Shown here: in pieces, positions 23,712-31,059 of the stretch
How positions within the stretch are numbered: the stretch's first letter is position 1
How the letters are laid out: every line of letters begins with the position of its first letter
Notes under the pieces: generated by a model
What the model saw: the letters and a program-made list of their open reading frames with translations, nothing else
The model's database searches: none
What the model was told of the DNA's origin: nothing
Position numbers and translations under genes: made by a program
Assembly (NCBI GenBank): GCA_031763025.1
Contig: JASSKH010000025.1
Coordinates: forward strand, 6,156,689-6,220,688
From: Macrocystis pyrifera
Taxonomy: Eukaryota; Sar; Phaeophyceae; Laminariales; Laminariaceae
Reading direction: 5' to 3'
DNA length: 64,000 nucleotides

Positions 23712-26700
23712 GAGGTATTATTACAGTAGTACATAGACCGCCGATAACTTTTGGAGTTGCCCTGAGGTCGGGAGGTCAAAGGTCATGGTCGAGACAGGGA
23801 GGGCTCGGAAAAATTACGGAAACAAGTGTTGCCGCGCTGTGGGACGCCACGCCAAAGTCGGCGCCTGTACGCAGGTGCAACCATACCCTAGCAGTGCAGG
23901 CGGACTGTGGCGCTGGCCCAGCAAACAGGCAAGACTGACCGGATGCGATGGAACTCGGGAGGGCGGGGGGAGTGAGTGTCTTGTGTCTCAAGGGTTACTT
24001 GCGGATGCGTTCGCTTTTTTTAGGGATCGAGTGCTTGCTTGTCTCGCCCGCTGGGTACCAGGTATTGTTTCCGACTTGGCGCCACCTTCGACATACTGTT
24101 GATGGTCCACACTGAAGTCCATCGTGGCCCCCTCATTCCGAGTCCATTTCCAGGCGGTCGGGGTTACGCGGGGTTGCGCTATGAAAAAATCGCGAATTTT
24201 GGTTAAGCTGATCCAGCATTTGTTTTGTCGAATCTGGGACGAAGTCTGTACTACAGTACATACAGTAATGGTCCCCTCTACTAGTGCCGGTATCTATGCG
24301 CCAGCCAACAATACCGGCACTATATATAGCGGCAACCAACCGGCACTAATTACTCCGCACACTGCCACAATGGTTGATAATCCCATCTGCGCCAAAGGAA
24401 TTGACAGACACCATAAGCGGCCGGCCGGCACTACTTAACCGGCACCACCATATTGTCCATCGCTCCCTAGACAAATACGCCCAAACCTTCAAAGTTTTTT
24501 TTTTTTGGCGGGAGTGGATAAGACGATATCCCGGGGTTTCAGCACGAGGCCTTACTGTTTTTCATACGTACGTACCCAGGATGACGTGCCGGCCACGGCC
24601 CACAGCCCAGACAACATAGCAGCAGTGTACAGAGTGTGCTCACCTCCGGCTGCCTACAGCACTACAAACCTGGCGCCCAGCAGCAGCAGCAGCGGCAGCA
24701 GCAGCAGCAGCAGCGGCGGCGGGCAGCACCTTGCGCGTGTGACTTATCGTACTGCACCTCGTTGCTTTATCGGGGACTGCGATCGATCTTGTGACCACGT
24801 CGCCACCACAGCATCAATCACCTCACTGCTGCTTCTTCTGCGTGTTGCTGTGTGTGATCCAACATTGCCACTGGTCCAGCTGTGCTCAGCACAGTGCGCC
24901 AACTGCAGCAGCAGCAGCAGGCTGTGTACTACGAGCATGTGGCAGATCCGAGCTGTACTCTCGGTACTGGTGTTCGTTGATGTTGGCATCGGCATTGGCC
25001 TATGCACGTACCTGCCGCAGTGTGCCACCGGCATTGCTTGCTTCGTACCGATCATCCCCGGATCTATAAACACGAGTCGAGCGCAACAAATCGTTCGTAC
25101 AATCATCGTGTACAGCAGCATTCGTGTAAAACACAGTACTGACTGCTGTGTGTCCTACACTGCTGACCGACAGATCCTGCAGCTACAGCACTCGTACAGC
25201 TTGAGCAGATTGAGTTTTTCACGCAATTTAAAACACAGTGCAGGATCTCGAAGGGTAGCTCATACTGGTACAACTTGCATGTACATCAGTACTGCTCGAA
25301 ATGCCACAATATACGATACGACGGCACAAGACACGCGTGCTGCGACGGATGGGGCGTGTACTGCTGCCCTTTCAGCTGGCTCTAGGATTTATCGATCAGC
25401 AGTGTAGGACACAGCGTAAGAGCTGGGCCTGTAGCGTAGATGACTGTCTGTCCTCGACAATACTATTAGATAAATTCCCGAGGTTCGACTCCCACTTTTC
25501 TCGCCTTTTTTCGTTTCTCAAAGTGCGCTACTATTTAGTACCAGTAAGTACACCTTTCTTTTTTCTGGCCTATACACACGTATGATCGTACAAGTTGCGT
25601 GTTTTCACTTCACGCAAGACCACGGAGTTTGGCCGGGCTTACGTGTGGCGTGTGTTCAACGCACAACCTTTCACAGATGCTCCCATTACTTCCGAGTAAA
25701 GCAAAGTATATCCGAGAAAAGGACCGCAGGTGTTTCGCGCACTCGCAGAATTTCCGGTGTATACTGCAGATACTGCGAGTACCCGCAGGATTTCCAGGTT
25801 CTGTGCTACTACGTATACACTACTATAACGGGGGACCATAGTAAATAGGACCAAATAATGTCAGCAAAAATAGCAAAATCTGTAGGTTTTTTGTGTGTAC
25901 CGTAGGTCCTATTTACTATGCCCCCCTCCCGTAATACTGCGGACACTACTACTGCGGATACTTCCGGGTTCGCAGTATTTCGGATCCGCTACCGTCGATA
26001 CTCCCTGTTGTGCATCAAGTATCTTGGGGTTCTGCACAGCGGGTACTGCAAGTACTGGCAGTATTTTGTCGGTTGGCAGTGTTCGTGCTGCGAGTACTCG
26101 CAGTAGTACCGAACTACTACTCTCAATGCGCCCAGTATACTTGGAGCATGAAGGATAGTTCGACCATCTGTGCACCGTGTCGGCAATTCAAGCCCGCTAC
26201 TGTTTGGCGGAAAACACTCACCGAGGATCTCCACGGGTGGGAGTTGGAGCAAATTACTTTCGCTGCGGACAACTCAAATATTCAGAGCACTGGCAGTACT
26301 TGGGGAACACGTACTGCGAGTACTCGCCGTATATCGAGAGCCTGTACTGCGTGTGTGCGGCTTTTGCCCGTACTCCCAAGTATTTAGGGATTGGATACTG
26401 CGAGTACATGTTTGCCAGTACAGCACTCTTGGGTTTCTGTACTGACCATACTCTCGGTACTCTCAGTACTCGCAGCACTCGCAGTATTTTGGCCGCCATA
26501 ACCCCCGAAATTCTCAGTACTCGGACTATGACTTGGTACTCCGAGTACAGCGAGCATCTATCTGTGAAATCTTTATTTTACCCTGAGCGCCAAGAATAAT
26601 TTATTTTGCGGGAATATGTATGTAGTCTGAGTAATTTTTCGATCTCGCAGCTTCGTTTTTTTTTTTTTTTTTTTCCTGTAGTATATGCTGTATTTTACTC

Positions 26701-29700
26701 ACCTGGTCAAAAAGTAGTTTTTCGCAACCTCGACCTCACGCAACTTTTGTATACTTACGTGTACGCCGCAAGCATTGAATTGATCGCCGGGAGCCATCTA
26801 TTCAGCATCAATTCCCATTACTGGTACCGTCTTCTTATAGTATTGTAGTATTACGGAGGAAATAGTAAATATGACCAATTTGTTTTGCAAAAATAGCGAA
26901 ATACAAGGTTTTTGTTTGTAGCGTAGGTCTTATTTACTATGGTCCCCCGTAATAGTGATCGAACACTAATTCCACAGACAGTATAGCGTGTCCCCAAAAC
27001 CAGGTGTGTTTTCTTCACGTTAATGATGAATGGATGCAGTCATAAATAGGCGTGCAGGCATTTCATACGGGTATTATTTCGTTTTTGCGCCACTCCCCTA
27101 TGACAGGCACTTCCCGGAGAAAAATCTCGTACTGCAGTTAAGTATACACAAAACAGACAGAACCTCGATGCCTGTTCGATGATCTAGAACTTTCAGGACA
27201 CATATCCCTGATCTGTATATTCTGTACGACCTAGCTCATGTAGTGGTGTGATCCGCACGGTCTAGCACATGATTCCCGGAGTGGATCTGTACTTTGTACG
27301 CAGATCCTGCACAGCCTCTCGCAACGGCAGCTGAGGAACTACATGCTCCATCTGTAGATAGATCAGATAGATCATGATCTGTAGGATCTATACTCTGTAA
27401 GCAGATCCTGCACAGCCTCTCATAACGGCAGCTGGGGAACTATATGATCTATCTGTAGATATATCAGATATATTATGATCTGTACGGTCTGTTCTATGTA
27501 AGCAGATCCCGCACAGCCTCTCACAACGGCAGCTGAGGAACGTAGAATCCTCCAGGGAAGATATAGACTTACTTATCTCCGCATTTTTCCTCAGCGGGCT
27601 CGGTTGGCACATCCCTGGCCTCTCAGAGCTCCCACTTGAACTACGCCTTTGTTCCAATACTCGCCGGCGAGAGGGTTTTTCGTATTTTCTTTTCGTGTGC
27701 GCGCATGAACCCCAGAGCACGGCAACGCGGGCGAGCGCGGTACCATCGCGGGTGTCGGGGGGCGTCGGCGCAGGGAGGGAGGTAGGGTTGGGAGAAGCGC
27801 GGTGGCCGTTTGCGTGGCTAGGCGTCGCGTGTCCATCGAGACTGTAGGAAAGCACGATTGGGCTCTGTCTGGCCTCCTGATGTTGGGGTAAATATAATAC
27901 CTGGTATGTATGGATCTATATGGGTCGTTTTGGTCTATAAAAAAACGTTCACGCGGTGCTTATGTTTGCGAACAAGTCGAAGTTAAGCGAGAGAGAGAGC
28001 TCTGCGGTCTGAGCACCAACATGGTCGAGCTGGTGAGCACCGGGCTTCACGCGAGGCGGGCCACGGGACTCGCTGGGGCAGAGAGGAGGAAAGATCGACC
28101 CGGATCGAATCAGTAGCGAGGTGGCCACGAGAGGGGCGGGGAGCGTACGGTGCCAACAGCAGCGCAGATGTTCGAAGTTTTTCTGAGCGGAGCTAGGAGT
28201 TCCAGACAGGCGGAGAAAAAAACATGTGTCAGAGGGGACGGGGAACCTATTCTTACGATCATTTTTTTAATTCCAGTTATGTTTCATTTTACTTTTAGGT
28301 GCTATGCGGTGTGTGCTTTCTGTTTCGAACTGATATCAAAATAAGTTATCCTACGTACCGGTAAATATTAGTATGCCCAGATGTACATGCATGCGGCGTC
28401 CGGGTTGTGTTCCTGGAGCATGGGGCTCTTGTCATCTGCAAATCGCCTGCTTGCACCTACTGGTACAATTTTGGACCATTTGTTCCGTCCCATTCTTCCT
28501 TGTGAGCGAGCGTAGCCGGCCGAACCGCGCGCTACCCGAAGTGCCTTGTATTCTTGATCTGTACTTGGTATGTGTGATCCATGTACCTGTCAGTAGTTGC
28601 TCATGTTGCCGCGTGGTAGCCGTATAATCTTCACCATCTTCAGCTAGTAGCACACATTTCCTGGGTTGGATCTGTACTTAACAGATCCCGCACAACCCCT
28701 CATAACTCATAACGGCAGGTTAGGATCTACCAGTTAGATGATCTATCTGATCTATCTGTACATCGTAATCTGTCCGGCGACGTGGGAATAGATCCACCTA
28801 CATCACTGCTGCTGCTGCTGCTGCTGCTGCTGACTGAATATATCGTACGAGTACGAGTGTTGACGGAGCGATGCCACCATCCGGGAGTTCGTACTCTTAC
28901 GTATCCACATGGCAGGCACATTCCGTATTCCACCAAGCCCAGCCGTGTGTACCGGCATACGCCACCCTCGTGCTTCAGCGCTGCGCTGTAGGCAGCCAGC
29001 CCACCCCAGGCTGGCACGATCGAGCGACGGGACATGAAACCCCAAGCCCGTATGTATACCTACCAGGTACCAGGTACTGGTGTCTCTCACAAGCGCCCAA
29101 CATCTACGCTTGGTACCTGGTACCTGTCACGAAACATGCGTTTTTTAACTCAACACATGAGACTTCAACACACCTCCTCAGTCATCCCCAAGAACTCCCG
29201 CAGGTACTCGTGCGCCACCGCAGTAGAGTCTCCGTAGTCCTCTCCGAGTAGCTGGCGGGGCGACGCTGCCACTGCAGTCGCTGCCCCGTTCGCCCCTGGC
29301 GTTGTCTCCGCGCCTGCTGCTGCTGCTGCTGCTGCTCCTGTTGCTGCTGCTGGGTCTCCACGTCCGCCGGCCTCTTCCCCACGGAAGCAACGTGCGTGTT
29401 CAACAGAACCACTTCGTGACGCTAGTCGCGATGACGAGGATGTTCTGGCGTTGCTGCGCACACGTATGTCTGCTGGTCTCCGACGAGTCCACGGCGCAGC
29501 TGTTGTTGCTGGTGCTGTGGATGCCTCAGCACCACGGAGCCGTGGCAATGACCCACCGCTCAATGTCACTCCCGAACCGCTTTTCGAACCATCGCTGCCA
29601 GCGGTGGCGGTGGCGGTGGTGGCTATGGTGGTGGTGATAGTTGCAGCGGCTGTACTTCGTTTAGGAAAAGACCATCGAGCAACAACCCAATGCGTCGATG

Positions 29701-29827
29701 ATTCTAGAGGGCAATGCCGCGAGTTTGGCGCGTGGAACCGATAAGAGGTTGAAGACAGCTGAGGGTAGAAACCGGCGGCCCATCGAGTGTGCGTTCCAGC
29801 CAGGAGGAGGACGTACAGCGCCCGCAT
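9727..29827 (-). CDS. Plastid-targeted mTERF-repeat protein (split gene)
   Basis: mTERF proteins are stacks of about 35-residue three-helix repeats that bind organellar DNA or RNA and act in organelle transcription, splicing or translation. Nine exons can be joined on this strand. Diagnostic repeat strings include LGVSKERVKRLVLRWPRLL, NLNWLEDDLGLTRSE, KVVRSCPQLLVKS, AVVKQPRLLGMSLETRL and CPSVFAYSAERNL. Exons 3 to 9 all begin and end in phase 0, and each is close to one repeat long. The start ATG at 29827 opens a hydrophobic leader (MRALYVLLLAGTHTRWAAG) followed by Phe20 and a Ser/Thr/Arg-rich stretch, the pattern of heterokont plastid import signals. The 3' limit of exon 2 is unresolved, one exon seems missing between exons 7 and 8, and exon 7 has a frameshift. 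The protein family is certain; the exact target process is not. Confidence 0.85.
9940..10225. repeat. CCCATGGGAT palindromic array
   Basis: About twenty occurrences of ATCCCATGGGAT-like words, each self-complementary, spread over 285 bases inside the last intron of the mTERF gene. Such an array could form multiple small cruciforms. It is not a known family. Confidence 0.85.
10259..10381 (-). CDS. mTERF gene, exon 8
   Basis: 123 bases, phase 0. It begins IREAVVKQPRLLGMSLETRL, a classic mTERF repeat, and ends before donor GTGAGCC. The acceptor is CCGGTAG. Confidence 0.85.
10400..10985. other. Intron sequence with CCGTGGTA-rich tract
   Basis: GGA units at 10399-10420, A-runs near 10530-10560, then from 10720 a tract of recurring TACCGTGG/ACCGCGG words starting CAGGGCTGTCCTCGGTAG. 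The start resembles a hAT end, but no matching right end was found. Confidence 0.4.
11166..11242. repeat. Palindromic repeat family C copy
   Basis: GGGGGACAAACCACTCCAA and AAGTAGTTTGCACCCGCAAC in inverted order, ending CGGGACTGTAGTC. Confidence 0.6.
11380..11428. repeat. Poly(G) tract
   Basis: Nearly uninterrupted G over about 48 bases. A run of about 14 C follows at 11581-11594. The sequence between and around is A/T homopolymer-rich, with no exon. Confidence 0.9.
11769..11889. mobile_element. MITE family A copy 3
   Basis: Starts ATTACGGGGGTCCATAGTTA and ends TTTCCCCGTAAT. It is slightly longer than average because of extra bases in the centre. Confidence 0.85.
12395..12625 (+). repeat. 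Dispersed repeat E, copy 1
   Basis: Shares a block of about 200 bases with 24248-24445, including GGCACTAATTACTCCGCA and ATGGTTGATAATCCCATCTG. It contains recurring CCGGCACTA words in both orientations. Both copies are in mTERF introns. No coding function is supported. Confidence 0.75.
12762..12875. mobile_element. MITE family B copy 1
   Basis: Inverted ends CGGGGGACCACAGCAATCA on the left and TGATTACTGTGTTCCCACGT on the right, around an AT-rich centre. Related in design to family A but with a different end sequence (CACAGTAATCAGGACC). Confidence 0.7.
12923..13031. mobile_element. MITE family A copy 4
   Basis: Left end ATTACGGGGGACCATGGTAA, right end ACATGGCCCCCCGAAAT. Confidence 0.85.
13240..13890. 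repeat. 70-base minisatellite, about nine units
   Basis: The word CATGGAACCTACCTAGCC recurs every 70-75 bases (for example at 13314, 13459, 13529, 13600, 13670, 13741 and 13816), each followed by CTAGTCGGCGACTTACGGTC and AGCCAACTCACAGCC. It lies in mTERF intron 7. Confidence 0.9.
14622..14760 (-). CDS. mTERF gene, exon 7 (one-base frameshift)
   Basis: The acceptor TTTCGCAG precedes LFNFSLDNMTWKARWLREEL. The donor CTG-GTGAGTCGG follows CPSVFAYSAERNL. The exon is 139 bases, one more than a multiple of three. The frame changes inside a run of six G (14671-14676 on this strand); five G would join ELKG to the CPSVF frame and restore phase 0. Either the assembly has one G too many or this allele is broken. 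Confidence 0.8.
15286..15433. mobile_element. Short inverted-repeat element (AAAATCAGGTA ends)
   Basis: Arms 15286-15333 and 15386-15433 are about 80 percent inverted copies (AAAATCAGGTATACCTGG against its complement; TCGTGCCAAAA against TTTTGGCACGA). A related fragment lies at 16107-16155. No target duplication was identified. Confidence 0.65.
16433..16663. mobile_element. hAT-like non-autonomous element with GGGTC array
   Basis: The ends CAAGGGCTGTTCACGGGCC and its inverted counterpart near 16645-16663 (GGACCCGCGCACAGCCCTTG) match at most positions. The interior is a GGGTC pentamer array (TCGGG/TCTGG). The resemblance to the element at 30203-31050 places it in the same group. No 8-base target duplication could be seen. 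Confidence 0.6.
16744..16884 (-). CDS. mTERF gene, exon 6
   Basis: 141 bases, phase 0. Starts VRKVVRSCPQLLVKSVSSNF and ends RGMLVRYPQ before donor GTGCGCC. The acceptor is CTCCAACAG. The fit to the mTERF repeat is strong. Confidence 0.88.
16940..17100. repeat. TTGGG/TGGGT tract
   Basis: An irregular array of GGGTTGGGT and GGGTGGGT words in mTERF intron 5. It is telomere-like only in G-richness, because units vary and no regular telomeric heptamer is kept. Confidence 0.7.
17478..17600. mobile_element. MITE family B copy 2 (degenerate)
   Basis: Left end CACGGGGGAAACCAGTGATC, right end GGTTCTGAATATTATGCCCC then TCCCCCG. The centre carries a G12 run. Confidence 0.5.
17804..17881 (-). CDS. mTERF gene, exon 5
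   Basis: 78 bases, phase 0. VIKSVKHQLQPNLNWLEDDL then GLTRSE, with acceptor GCGCAG and donor GTGGGTAC. This exon is the canonical first helices of an mTERF repeat. Confidence 0.88.
18465..18625 (+). repeat. Dispersed repeat F, copy 1
   Basis: Shares AGCTGTCAGCCGGCAG, GTCGGGTGGCGAAGCCAGC and neighbouring words with 54205-54345. Unknown family. Confidence 0.45.
19163..19214. mobile_element. MITE family A, right-half fragment
   Basis: Only the right half (CTAACAATATTTGGTCCC to TCTCCCGTAAT) is present, directly after a short GATT microsatellite (19134-19156). Confidence 0.75.
19350..19915 (+). mobile_element. Poly(C)-tailed SINE, copy 1 (near full length)
   Basis: Starts after a C-run of about 19 at 19350-19368 and ends at GAGTACA followed by about 38 C. 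The body carries the family landmarks ACTACGTGAGCTAGACAACC, a T-run, AACCTTCACTC, TGTCTCTGGAAGTGGC, GTCATCCATATGCAAG, CTTCATGCGACTCGCC, CCTGCCTGGTCGGTGAAAAC and GACTACGGCCATGCATGA. It has no coding capacity. The 3' end (GAGTAC plus C-run) matches the LINE of this window, its likely mobilising partner. It lies in mTERF intron 3. Confidence 0.85.
19905..20190. repeat. AAAAGGGTACTTACTCC minisatellite
   Basis: Recurring CCAAAAGGGTACTTACTCCC units of about 27-30 bases. A longer unit beginning CTTATCTGAAACGCC is duplicated at 19908 and 20021. The array stops 8 bases from the exon 4 boundary. Confidence 0.8.
20198..20299 (-). CDS. mTERF gene, exon 4
   Basis: 102 bases, phase 0. VSGYNVGRCVEWLVETVGMT then QEHVAKLVLSHPPI, with acceptor CTGCTAG and donor GTGAGTGG. 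Confidence 0.88.
21335..21450. mobile_element. MITE family B copy 3 (degenerate)
   Basis: Left end GCGGGGAACACAGTGATCAG, right end GGGGTTCTGATTAACCCCCC. The terminal C-run is expanded to more than 20. Confidence 0.5.
21539..22002 (-). mobile_element. Poly(C)-tailed SINE, copy 2 (3' end lost)
   Basis: Minus-strand copy with the family landmarks in order (GGTTGGGTTGGCGTCGG, CAGCCAGGGTACCG plus T-run, AACCTTCACTCCGCAC, TGTCTCTGGAAGTGGC, GTGCAAGCAAAGCC). The final 3' segment is missing. A C-run (G9 on plus, 21998-22006) precedes the 5' end, then TATCATATACC. It sits in mTERF intron 3. Confidence 0.8.
22124..22230. mobile_element. MITE family A copy 6
   Basis: Left end TTTACGGGGGACCGTATTAA, right end TTACTATGGTCCCCCGTAAT, flanked by TA on the right. 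Confidence 0.88.
22664..22721 (+). mobile_element. Poly(C)-tailed SINE, 3' fragment with visible insertion site
   Basis: Only the last 40 bases (ACGACTACGACCATGCATG to GAGTACA) and a C17 tail are present. The sequence before the fragment reads C9-AGCCTCA and after the tail C-AAGCCTCATTCCGTC, so a C-run plus AGCCTCA is duplicated around the insertion. Confidence 0.75.
22831..23421 (-). CDS. mTERF gene, exon 3 (low-complexity linker plus repeat)
   Basis: 591 bases, phase 0 at both ends if the acceptor is CCAACCTTAAG at 23422. It starts ELQKLSTAYRALPPG, then Ala-rich, poly-Ser and Gly-Asp repeats encoded by the GGA and CATCAC microsatellites at 23083-23200, and ends LGVSKERVKRLVLRWPRLLE before donor GTGGGGTG. 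The repeat end is firm; the start is less certain, since the frame stays open to 23464. Confidence 0.75.
23083..23190. repeat. CATCAC and GAGGAG microsatellites in mTERF exon 3
   Basis: CATCACCATCACC units followed by a GGA run. In the gene frame they encode Gly-Asp and Ser tracts, a length-variable linker inside a coding exon. Confidence 0.85.
23544..23708 (-). mobile_element. LINE copy 3, extreme 5' truncation between two poly(C) runs
   Basis: About 66 bases matching the last codons and 3' end of the LINE (TCTCGAAAGGGATGCG to CAACAAATGAGTAC on the minus strand). It is bracketed by about 37 C after it and about 63 C before it (minus sense). It lies upstream of the mTERF exon 3 acceptor. Confidence 0.85.
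23735..23800 (-). repeat. Duplicate of the mTERF exon 3 acceptor region
   Basis: Matches 23399-23462 at roughly 70 percent, including the acceptor-like CTCAG and CAACTCCAAAAGTTATCGG. It lies on the far side of LINE copy 3 from the exon in use. Confidence 0.55.
24248..24445 (+). repeat. Dispersed repeat E, copy 2
   Basis: Second copy of 12395-12625, with CAACCGGCACTAATTACTCC and ATGGTTGATAATCCCATCTG conserved. Confidence 0.75.
24680..24722. repeat. CAG microsatellite
   Basis: (CAGCAGCAGCGG)n over about 40 bases. A 300-codon open frame running through here (+) was not accepted as a gene. Confidence 0.8.
25725..26565. repeat. GTACTCGCAGTACTC palindromic array
   Basis: Dense recurrence of CAGTACTCGCAG, GCGAGTACT and TACTGCGAGTACTCGC over about 800 bases, interrupted by MITE copy 7. 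Many words are self-complementary. Reading frames across it are low in complexity and not credible genes. Confidence 0.75.
25826..25936. mobile_element. MITE family A copy 7
   Basis: Left end AACGGGGGACCATAGTAAAT, right end CTATGCCCCCCTCCCGTAAT, flanked by TA at the left (CTATAACGG) and TA at the right. It is inserted into the GTACTCGC array. Confidence 0.85.
26850..26953. mobile_element. MITE family A copy 8
   Basis: Left end diverged (TTACGGAGGAAATAGTAAA), right end canonical (CTATGGTCCCCCGTAATAG). Confidence 0.85.
27295..27545. repeat. 101-base tandem repeat, about 2.5 units
   Basis: Units begin GCAGATCCTGCACAGCCTCT at about 27300, 27401 and 27501, followed by AACGGCAGCTGAGGAACTA and a GATC-rich palindromic section (ATCTGTAGATAGATCAGATAG). 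A related diverged unit lies at 28660-28780. Confidence 0.85.
27600..27876 (-). CDS. mTERF gene, exon 2 (3' limit unresolved)
   Basis: The acceptor ACATCAG at 27877 precedes EARQSPIVLSYSLDG, which continues the exon 1 end (LREFLGMTEE) in phase 0 and matches the start of an mTERF repeat (P-x-V-L-x-Y-S-L-D). After that the frame stays open but loses family resemblance, so the donor or a frameshift was not located. Only the first 45 bases are firm. Confidence 0.45.
28806..28832. repeat. CTG microsatellite
   Basis: Nine CTG units in an mTERF intron. Confidence 0.85.
29174..29827 (-). CDS. mTERF gene, exon 1 with plastid-targeting leader
   Basis: 218 codons ending LREFLGMTEE before donor GTGTGTTG, phase 0. 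Residues 1-19 form a signal peptide, residue 20 is Phe, and the next 80 residues are rich in Ser, Thr, Arg and Ala with few acids, as in heterokont plastid transit peptides. Ala-rich and Gln/CTG-repeat segments follow (29312-29350). An out-of-frame ATG lies 46 bases upstream at 29873 and could act as an overlapping upstream frame. ATG 29827 was chosen because it keeps the leader and the mTERF end in one frame. Confidence 0.8.
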
Positions 29828-30194
29828 GGTGCTGAAGCAGCCGTGGAAAGATGTGTCCCGTTTCCAGCTTCATTTTGTTAGTTTTCGTTGATGTTGGAGT
29901 TCCAAGTGGTTCTTGAGGCGTGGTTCCAAGGGGGTGTATTGTTTTGATTTGATTTTGACGGTACTGAGATCCCTTTCTTTTATGAGCGCTTCTTGCCTCT
30001 ACCCCGTACCATACAACATTTTTGCTCCAGGCACAACAGCACTATCAGAAGTGTGAGCTCCGCAATGCGGCCCCTTTCTATTGTATGCTGTCACAGCAGC
30101 CCTGTTGTAGACATGCGATCCGCTTTATGTGTTCATTGTTACTGACTCACTTCCTATGCAGTACTGTTTTTTTTTACAAAAAAGACACATACTC

Positions 30195-30202
30195 CTAAAA
30201 AT
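30195..30202. repeat. Left 8-base target-site duplication of hAT element
   Basis: CTAAAAAT, identical to 31051-31058. Confidence 0.9.
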
Positions 30203-31050
30203 CAGGGCTTTTCGCGGGTCACGGGGTGTTCAAAATGTCACGGGTCGGGTCGGGTCGGGTCAGGAAGTGTTCAAAATCTCACGGGTCGGGTCGGGTCGGG
30301 TCAAGAGGTTTTCAAATCTCACGGGTCGGGTCGGGTCGGGTCGGGTCAAGAGTTTTTCAAGTCTCACGGGTCGGGTCGGGTCGGGTCAAGAGGTGATGAA
30401 AAGCTCACGGGTCGGGTCAGGTCATGACCCGCGAGAAACGGGTCACTCGCGGGTCGGATCAGCGTGACCCGCGAGTTCTTTTCTGCTGACCCGCGGGTCG
30501 GACCCGCGCATCCGGCCCGCGGATCCGACGCTCAAAACACTTCCCGCTCTCTTCCCCAAAGGTTTTTCCCGTGTGAATACTCAATATTATTCCTTTGGTA
30601 TCTTTTTCAAACATAAAAAAAAAAAACTGCCAAATCCTTATACGCATGCCCGCATCCATTTATACCCACTACAGCCACATATCGGTTGTGGGCACAAAAA
30701 TGAGTACCAGGCATTGTTTTGTTTTTGAAGTGTCGACCCACGGGCCGGATCCGAAGGTCGGACCTGCGGGTCAAGATAAATAGTCTCGCGGGTCAAGGTG
30801 ACCCGACCCGCATGAAACCCGTGTCTCACGGGTCAATCCGAAGGTGGCGGGTCGGGTCGGGTCGGGTCAGGAGGTTTTGAAATCTCGCGGGTCGGGTCGG
30901 GTCGGGTCAGGATATTTTCAAATCTCACGGGTCGGGTCGGGTCGGGTCGGGTCAAGAGGCTTTCAAAATCTCGCGGGTCGGGTCGGGTCAGCTGACCCGA
31001 CCCGACCCGACCCGACCAGTGAGATTTGACCTGACCCGCGAAAAGCCCTG
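30203..31050. mobile_element. Non-autonomous hAT element with GGGTC arrays
   Basis: 848 bases bounded by perfect 19-base inverted ends CAGGGCTTTTCGCGGGTCA and its complement, flanked by an exact 8-base duplication CTAAAAAT. CAGGG ends plus an 8-base duplication define the hAT superfamily. Inside are about seven GGGTCGGGTCGGGTC blocks alternating with AAATCTCAC spacers in the left third, and a mirror set on the right. The centre (30540-30720) is unique AT-rich sequence. No transposase is present, so it depends on one supplied elsewhere. The intact duplication suggests a recent insertion. Confidence 0.9.
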
Positions 31051-31058
31051 CTAAAAAT
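31051..31058. repeat. Right 8-base target-site duplication of hAT element
   Basis: CTAAAAAT directly after AAAAGCCCTG. Confidence 0.9.
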
Positions 31059-31059
31059 G

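Noticed and set aside
23399..23800. Long target-site duplication of LINE copy 3
   Set aside because: One copy is separated from the LINE tail by about 75 bases of unrelated sequence, so it does not fit a simple target duplication.
24505..25407. A 300-codon open frame on the plus strand
   Set aside because: Composition is dominated by CAG/GTAC repeats, no domain is recognisable, and it lies inside an intron of the mTERF gene on the other strand.
29165..29420. Independent Gln-rich genes in other frames
   Set aside because: They are shadows of the CTG repeat within mTERF exon 1.
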